This document shows positions 60,896-64,000 of a stretch of DNA of 64,000 bases, piece after piece. The translations under genes and the position numbers were made by a program. The DNA comes from Oscarella lobularis (lineage: Eukaryota; Porifera; Homoscleromorpha; Homosclerophorida; Oscarellidae), in assembly GCF_947507565.1 (NCBI RefSeq), contig NC_089176.1, forward strand, positions 2,604,001-2,668,000, written 5' to 3'. Below the pieces are notes generated by a model, which had not been told where the DNA came from, ran no database searches, and saw nothing but the letters and a program-made list of their open reading frames with translations. Positions within the stretch are counted from its first letter, which is position 1. The number at the start of each line of letters is the position of its first letter.

Positions 60896-61374
60896 CTCCG
60901 TGGCTAGTAGTTTAGCGCATGCGCGTGCCACTACACGGTTATAGGGGCTATCTCTGGTTTGGTTTCGTTCAAGAACCGGTCGTCGCTGCTTATCGCTGCT
61001 TATAAGGTACGTAACACGACAAGCGGAATACTGAACGACGTCGAAACCAGCGGCCGACTCCGAGTCGTAACAGGGGTCATAAACGGTTAATGTTTTCTTA
61101 GCGACTGGGCTCCGTATAAAGCGGTTCTCGTTTCTATATAGTCACGCGGGCCGCGCTATACGGTGCCAATTGAAAAGGAAATGGCCTAGCGTAAGGAAAC
61201 CGCATAAAAACGAGGTCAAACGGGTGAAACCATGAACGATACGTACATACCTAACCCCCTATCCTAACCCTAAAACACAGCGGGTCGGCGCAAATTAGTA
61301 GTGGGGCTAAACTAATGCGTTTTCATGTAGATCTGGAAACAGATTTGATTCTGCTGTACTTTCTGTGAGTGAAA
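60896..61374. other. Upstream region of the Ig-kinase-like gene
   Basis: No gene seen. It probably contains the promoter of the downstream gene. A short telomere-like stretch (CCTAACCC / CCTAACCCTAAAA) occurs near 61250-61275. Confidence 0.4.
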
Positions 61375-63523
61375 ATGTCACTGCTATTTGGTATCTACGA
61401 TAGCAATCTTAAACGTGGTTTATTATTCGATATTGTACTTTTCAAACAGACGGAATCCCGAGCGTTAGCATACAAGACACAATGTCAATAGATGGGACGG
61501 CCATTTGTACTGCAAAGTGCAGAGGCTGGACGCCGTCTTTCAAGTGGCTGCTAAATGACAGAGATCCAGATCTGAAGCTGAAAGATCTGATGTACCAGGA
61601 CGATTTTATTAGTCCTAAGGCAGCAACAAGCGTTTCAACTCTGATCGTATTGAATCCTGAAAAATGCCCTGGTCAATACCGATGCCAAGTCACGTTCAAA
61701 ATGAACTACAACGGAGAGGAAATGACCTTGTGTACCCAATCCGAACCAGCAAACTTAGAAAAAGTCCCTGAGACGTCCGGTAAGAAAAACAAATGTCATA
61801 TGCTGCATAGCTCTCATTCAAATTCAATCTGCTTTTAGTTGATGAATTAGCAGCTCAGATGGAGGCGTTGACGACGGTGAGTGTGTGTGACGGGTTGGGA
61901 AACGCGTATGAATCATATTTCATTTTTCGTTGCTCGCTTTTCTTCTTTTTACAGGTCTCTGGTCATAGCGCGTCAACAAACGCCAACGATGCGAAAGGAT
62001 GCGATGTTGTGTACCACAAGTTTTCGAATTATGACCCAACAACAATTGCACTGTGCCACGCGTTCTACTGCGTGGGAGAAATTCGTGACAGTGACGACGA
62101 CGATTGCCAAGAGATGATGGGTCCTGCCACGCGGCTGATTGAAGCTGATTGGACCGATAAGCACGTTTTTCATTCCAAGGTTGAGGAGCGATTTATGCAG
62201 CCAATTGTACGAGACGTCTTGCTTGACGTGCTGGGAAGTGATTTCCCTCTTCTACACTGGAAAGGCGAAAGTCACGCTTTTAAGGACATTGATTTTGATG
62301 GTCAGCTTCCAGACGGCGTTGTTCTGAACTTACTTCAAAGTTTGGCTGTTCTCATTGAAGAAAGCAAAATAGACGCGGGCGCCGGTGACTATCTCATTCA
62401 ACTACTGGAGTATCTACGTCGCTTGGCGAGTAAAGTGAAGCTTAAAGGTGTCGCTGAACCTCTTCTGTCGGCAATGAAAGCCTATCCTTGCTTTCTGCTT
62501 GGAATGAGAGGCAAACACGCTCAATTGTATGGAGCCATTCGTTTGCCCGAAGGAAAAGGGAAAGAGGCGATGAAAATTCACTACTGCCTTCTAGCAGAAG
62601 CTAGCTTCCGTCTTGGTAACGAAAAGGAATGCGCCAAGTTTCTCATGAAGCTTCGACGCGGGGTCCACGCTCTGAATCAAATGTGGGAAGAAAAGGCGGA
62701 GTGTATGAAATTTAATTCAGATCCCAACTATCGCCGCGTCTTGCCTTGCGATTGCGTTGCAAGGCTTCTCGACCAATCCAAACAATTTCAGTTCACTAAG
62801 CACCTCGTAAGAAACGTCTTTGAAGTCGAAAAGTAAGAGACTTTTGTTGCTAGTTCATAAGAACAGATTATATATCTAATCTCTTGCCAAGAACGGATTA
62901 GATATCTAATCTGTTCTTGCCGCGTTTTCAAGTCAAAACATTAGCTGCATTCCAAAACCGTATGTTTCATTTATAGTAAAGAAGACGAAAGTTGCATTGT
63001 CAAATTGGCAGTGAGCCGCTATGGAAGCGAGGCCCACGAACGCTGCGCGAAGAAAAGGATGGCTCCGGAACTTTTCAACTGCGTTCCTTTGCCGTCGACC
63101 TTCGGCTGTGTGTGGGCAATCATGATGAGAAAATTAGATACCAATTTCGTTCCTTTGAACTATCTTTTTCTGAAGATGAGTTCTGCAGATTGCGAGGCTG
63201 CAGAGAAAATTAAAGAGAAGATGAAGGAAGCTTTGGAAATGTTGCACGGTGACGCAACCGAAGGCAGACGTCTCGTGCACGGCGATTTCCGAGCTCCGAA
63301 TGTCTATGTCTCGTGGAAGAACGGCGACGACGTCGAAGTCCAAGTCATCGATTTTGACTGGTCGGGGGTGGAGGAGAAGCAGGTGTATCCGTCCACTAAC
63401 GTCTTGTTGAATTGGCCAGAGGGAGTCAGATGTGGTGCACCTCTGAAGGCCGAACACGATTGGCACCTTTACCGTGCTCACTGCTACAGCCTCGACTGTC
63501 TTACGAAGAAGGTGGAATTATGA
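61375..63523 (+). CDS. Ig-like domain plus atypical kinase-like domain protein
   Basis: Proposed exons 61375-61390 (MSLLF plus one base; tentative), 61450-61779, 61839-61876, 61955-62832 and 62977-63523; 602 aa, frame consistent. Exon 2 looks like one Ig domain: Cys (AKCRGW), core Trp (FKWLLND), then GQYRCQV. Exon 4 encodes about 290 residues of unknown, helical type (LLQSLAVLIEESK, LLEYLRRLASK). Exon 5 resembles a kinase C-lobe: VHGDFRAPNV in place of HRDLxxxN and VIDFDWSG in place of DFG, with an upstream IVKLAV that may supply the ATP-binding Lys. No signal peptide or membrane segment is evident, so the Ig fold may be cytosolic. Whether it phosphorylates protein or small molecules is open. 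It lies inside the ABC-3 remnant on the opposite strand. Confidence 0.7.
62859..62918. repeat. Hairpin in last intron of the Ig-kinase-like gene
   Basis: A 22-base inverted repeat with one mismatch (AAGAACAGATTA...TAATCTGTTCTT). The right arm also holds the perfect palindrome ATTAGATATCTAAT. It is probably a small foldback element. Confidence 0.75.
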
Positions 63524-63588
63524 TCTGTTTTTTTCTCTAATGACTTTGCGTATGCGGCTCCCAGGTCACGATGTGATTTTGTGTTGTA

Positions 63589-64000
63589 GCTGGAGATAGA
63601 TACTGATAGGATGCCACTTGGCTAGCACCGAACGTCTCCCATTGAGTATAGCTTACAACTCGAACGAGATCCGCGAGCCTCGTCAAGCCCAAACAGACAG
63701 CAAAGGCCTGAGAAGAAACCATCCCATTTATAGCCAAGTCGACGGATCGTTTTTTTGGATGTGAAATTTTTGATTATTTTTTTAGGAAAAATGTTCACGT
63801 CGACAGAAGGGCAGCCCTTTGCATGGGCTTCTGTTTCCTCCTCGCGCTCTCTATTTCCGAGGTGCAGGCGTTGCGCACCGTGCTAGTTTGGTGCAACGCA
63901 CGATGATGATCGCATCCGGACGACTTTCGACGAAAAACTGCACCGTCGCGAGCAAAATGAGAAACGTGGACGGTAGGAGGAGAAGAGCGACGTCTTCGAA
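63589..64000 (-). pseudogene. ABCC pseudogene: ABC-3, exons 3 and 2 of the third ABCC copy (cut by window end)
   Basis: The exon 3 homologue (63589-63707) encodes AFAVCLGLTRLADLVRVVSY through YQYLSPA and then loses similarity before its donor. The exon 2 homologue starts at 63879 and lacks about 10 bases near its 3' end compared with ABC-2, which shifts the frame. Intron 2 is still close to ABC-2. Exon 1 would lie beyond the window. Confidence 0.85.

Noticed and set aside
61247-61276. Interstitial telomere
   Set aside because: Only two or three imperfect CCTAACCC motifs are present, too few to call a telomere or fusion point.

Overview
The window is animal nuclear DNA. It has spliced genes with very short GT-AG introns (about 50-60 bases), TATA boxes, and metazoan families: CTHRC1-type short collagens, a DM-domain (DMRT) factor, long ABCC transporters, and TIR-NB-ARC-TPR immune-type receptors. 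Compact genes plus an NB-ARC/TPR expansion and a CTHRC1 array fit an early-branching animal, most likely a sponge. That placement is inference. Nothing in the window looks bacterial.

Region 1 (1-20,400, minus strand) is a recent tandem array with a period near 10.2 kb. It holds eight complete three-exon CTHRC1-like genes (CT1-CT8), three truncated last exons, several small relics, and two TIR-NB-ARC-TPR genes (NLR1, NLR2). NLR1 has lost 14 bases relative to NLR2 and is frameshifted. Degenerate 5' pieces of further NLR genes lie between collagen units. CT1 and CT8 are chimeras of neighbouring types, as expected from unequal crossing-over.

Region 2 (20,700-32,600, minus strand) carries three intact and more diverged members of the same receptor family (NLR3-NLR5). 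All share one layout: a tiny first exon (16 or 22 bases), a TIR exon, then one large NB-ARC-TPR-tail exon. Region 3 (33,024-34,378, plus strand) is a two-exon DMRT gene.

Region 4 (34,500-64,000) is a tandem ABCC (MRP-type) cluster on the minus strand: ABC-1 (1612 aa), ABC-2 (1524 aa, same 21-exon layout, intron 14 swollen by a 49-bp minisatellite) and ABC-3, a decayed third copy running off the window end. ABC-3 has an internal deletion. Its exon 9 is split by about 10.7 kb of 41-bp satellite flanked by TTAA on both sides, and ABC-2 shows one TTAA at the same place. A plus-strand gene with an Ig-like domain and a kinase-like domain (61,375-63,523) sits where ABC-3 exons 4-7 should be.

The receptors (NAD-type TIR plus STAND ATPase) look like an innate-immunity repertoire that has been amplified together with secreted short collagens. 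The ABCC genes would act in efflux. A functional link between these groups is not shown by the sequence. All exon models were made by eye from splice consensus, reading-frame continuity and paralog comparison; every complete model sums to a multiple of three.
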